This document shows positions 62,074 through 64,000 of a DNA stretch of 64,000 nt, one piece after another. This stretch comes from Agroathelia rolfsii (taxonomy: Eukaryota; Basidiomycota; Agaricomycetes; Amylocorticiales; Amylocorticiaceae), in the NCBI GenBank assembly GCA_018343915.1, contig JABRWF010000004.1, positions 186,001 to 250,000 of the forward strand, written 5' to 3'. The position numbers were made by a program, and so were the translations under genes. The notes under the pieces were generated by a model. That model was not told where the DNA came from. It saw only the letters and a list, made by a program, of their open reading frames with translations, and searched no databases. Every line of letters begins with the position of its first letter. Position 1 is the first letter of the stretch.

Positions 62074-64000
62074 ATGCATGCCCTACGCACGGAGCTCCTT
62101 CCGCCCAGTGGTGTGGAATATGTAACAAGCCTCAGCCTGACCCCAGCATGCCTGAGCAATGCTGCTACGGAAGCCAGTTCCTCCTCTGCGATACGATCAG
62201 ACTCCAAAACCATCGTCTTGTGTAATCTCGTTGTTGCCCGTTCGAATCTCTTGAGGATTTTTGAGGTCCGAGAAGAGCCTGCCCCCCCTCCTTCTGAAGA
62301 GGCCGATGCTGCAAGGGAACGCAACGAGAAGGTTCGGAAGGGCACGGAAGCTATTGAAGGAGAGGTTGAGATGGACGAGCATCTGGAAGGATATGTAACT
62401 ATGGGTGGTGTAAAGGTAATTAAAGAATATATCTATATTTTTGTGCATTGCGCGACCGTGATCATAAACTGGTCTACTTGAGACGCACCTTTGGTGGCTC
62501 CCTCGACGGAATGCATTTGATTCTTCAGAGTGATACATGCAAGGCGCCATCTTAGTCGCTTTCGATATGGCGTTTCTCTTCTTTCTGAGGATTTGATATG
62601 CTACCATACTCTGGCTATCATGCAAATTCAATGGCATAAGGCTGATGCGAATTTTCTTCGTGTAGTCGACTACACTATCACGTCCGCCCACTGTAACCCG
62701 ACTTTACCTTGTACGCGAACACCATTTACATGGAGTTGTCACCGGTATAGATGCCATCAAAACTGTTGCCTCATTGGCAGACAAATTGGATCGTCTGCTG
62801 TTATCTTTCAAGGACGCCAAGGTAAATACTTCACACAATAGCTCGCGTCCGTTTCGTCTCATATCTTTTCCCTTGAAGATTGCACTTTTGGAATGGTCAG
62901 AAGCGGCGCATGACCTAATCACTGTGTCTATCCACACTTATGAACGCGCCCCCCAGCTGGTATGGAATATTGTAGTTTGTTTCCCAACGTGCGATTTATA
63001 TTTTTTGCAAACATACAGATGGTTATGGAAGCATCACTCTTTCGTACTAAGTTACAGGTTGAACCTTCCTCCCGCTGTGCTGCACTTTCCTTGCCCAAGG
63101 ATTCAATAGCTATTCTTCCGTTTTACCAAACGCAAGCGGACTTGGACGTTATGGACCAGGACCAATATCAGGCTCGGTAGGTATTGATGATCAAGTCCGT
63201 TGGTAATATGCGCTCATCTGCTCTAGGGATGCGCCATACTCCCCGAGTTTTATTTTGGATCTGGCTACCGATGTCGACAAAAGGATTCAAAACGTTCTTG
63301 ACTTTGTATTCCTCCCAGGCTTCAATAGCCCAACTATTGCCATATTGTTTCAGCATGAACAGACGTGGACGGGGTGTGTTGCTCATGATCTTTCTGCAAT
63401 TTATACAATTTTGCATAACCACATTATACAGCCGCTTAAAAGAATACAAGGACACTTCCAAGCTAATCATTTTTACCTTGGACCTTGTCATGCAAAGCTA
63501 TCATGTCATAACATATGCGGAGGGTTTGCCGTACGATTCTATGTATCTGCTTCCCTGCGACGCGGCTTTGGGTGGCGTCATCATTGTCTCAAGTAACGCT
63601 TTGATTTATGTCGACCAAGCCGCACGCAAGGTAGCTCTTCCCGTCAATGGTTGGCCGACTCGCATTAGCGATATGTCATTCCTTCCTGTACACGGGGAGG
63701 ATCTTTCTAGGGACCTAGAGCTCGAGGGGTCTTTCTCTGTATTTGTAGATGATAATAAGTTCTTCGTTTTTCTCAAAGATGGGTCCGTGTACCCGGTTGA
63801 AATTGTAGCGGACGGGAAGAATGTGTCTAAACTGAACATGGGCGCATCGCTTGCTCGTACCACCATCCCGTCAAGCGTGCGCAAAGTCGGTGCAGATCAT
63901 CTATTTGTGGGCAGTCTATCCGGACCTTCCGTTCTCCTCCGGACTGCGCGAGTACAGGAGAAGGTGGAAGCTTCTCAGGCTCCTGAGACTAGCCTTACTG
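62074..64000 (+). CDS. CFT1: CPSF160/CFT1, mRNA 3'-end processing factor (5' part, cut by window end)
   Basis: Large subunit of the cleavage and polyadenylation specificity factor, built of beta-propellers. The start at 62074 gives MHALRTELLPPSGVEYVTSL. NLVVARSNLLRIFEVREE is the family N-terminal signature. Spliced exons then give GVVTGIDAIKTVASLADKLD, IALLEWSEAAHDLITVSIHT and SFILDLATDVDKRIQNVLDF. VFLPGFNSPTIAILFQHEQT and TWTGRLKEYKDTSKLIIFTL follow. The next stretch reads LLPCDAALGGVIIVSSNALI. The frame is open and unspliced from about 63595, still coding at 64000 in ASQAPETSLT. Only about a third of the protein is in the window. The small introns match those elsewhere in the window. Identity is strong. 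Confidence 0.93.

Overview
The window looks like nuclear chromosomal DNA from a filamentous basidiomycete, most likely an Agaricomycete. The reasons are dense genes on both strands, many short introns (about 45-75 nt) with GT..AG ends, and a gene set typical of mushroom-forming fungi: an atypical BTB protein, an F-box protein, a Zn2Cys6 regulator, and PI-PLC, EXO70 and CHS7 homologues. I cannot name the species. No rRNA, tRNA, CRISPR array or intact transposon was recognised. All spans are genomic, from start to stop codon with introns included. I rebuilt splice sites by eye from reading frame and family motifs.

Layout. 0.4-1.7 kb: chitin synthase export chaperone CHS7 (-). 2.1-3.1 kb: BTB/POZ protein (-). 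3.7-5.9 kb: F-box/LRR-like protein (-). 6.4-10.7 kb: TFIIIC TPR subunit (+). 10.9-13.4 kb: EXO70 (-). 13.9-17.3 kb: PI-specific phospholipase C (+). 17.6-18.4 kb: unknown Pro/Ala-rich protein (-). 18.8-20.8 kb: Zn2Cys6 regulator (-). 22.0-23.3 kb: mannitol-dehydrogenase-like SDR carrying two disabling lesions (-). 23.3-29.5 kb: gene-poor. 29.5-31.8 kb: bHLH regulator with a very long loop (-). 32.3-33.2 kb: single-pass membrane protein (-). 33.2-39.1 kb: gene-poor, with trinucleotide repeats. 39.1-40.9 kb: RUS/DUF647 protein (-). 41.1-42.3 kb: GPN-loop GTPase 2 (+). 42.6-44.1 kb: thymine DNA glycosylase (-). 44.9-46.9 kb: MCT-like MFS transporter (+). 47.4-54.8 kb: U5 snRNP helicase Brr2 (-). 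56.3-57.9 kb: unknown conserved-looking protein (+). 58.2-61.6 kb: RecQ helicase (-). 62.1 kb to the window end: CPSF160/CFT1, 5' part (+).

The genes are mostly unrelated housekeeping functions: secretion and cell wall (CHS7, EXO70), signalling (PLC), Pol III transcription (TFIIIC), splicing (Brr2), 3'-end processing (CFT1), DNA repair (TDG, RecQ) and Pol II biogenesis (GPN2). There is no operon-like pathway and no convincing secondary-metabolite cluster. Several neighbours are divergent pairs sharing one short promoter: F-box/TFIIIC, EXO70/PLC, RUS/GPN2, TDG/MFS and RecQ/CFT1. I did not find a clearly new biological system. The observations most worth following are the decayed SDR, the approximately 135-residue bHLH loop between two large gene-poor tracts, the altered RecQ aromatic-rich loop, two microexons of 12-13 nt, and a small ORF behind a long pyrimidine tract.
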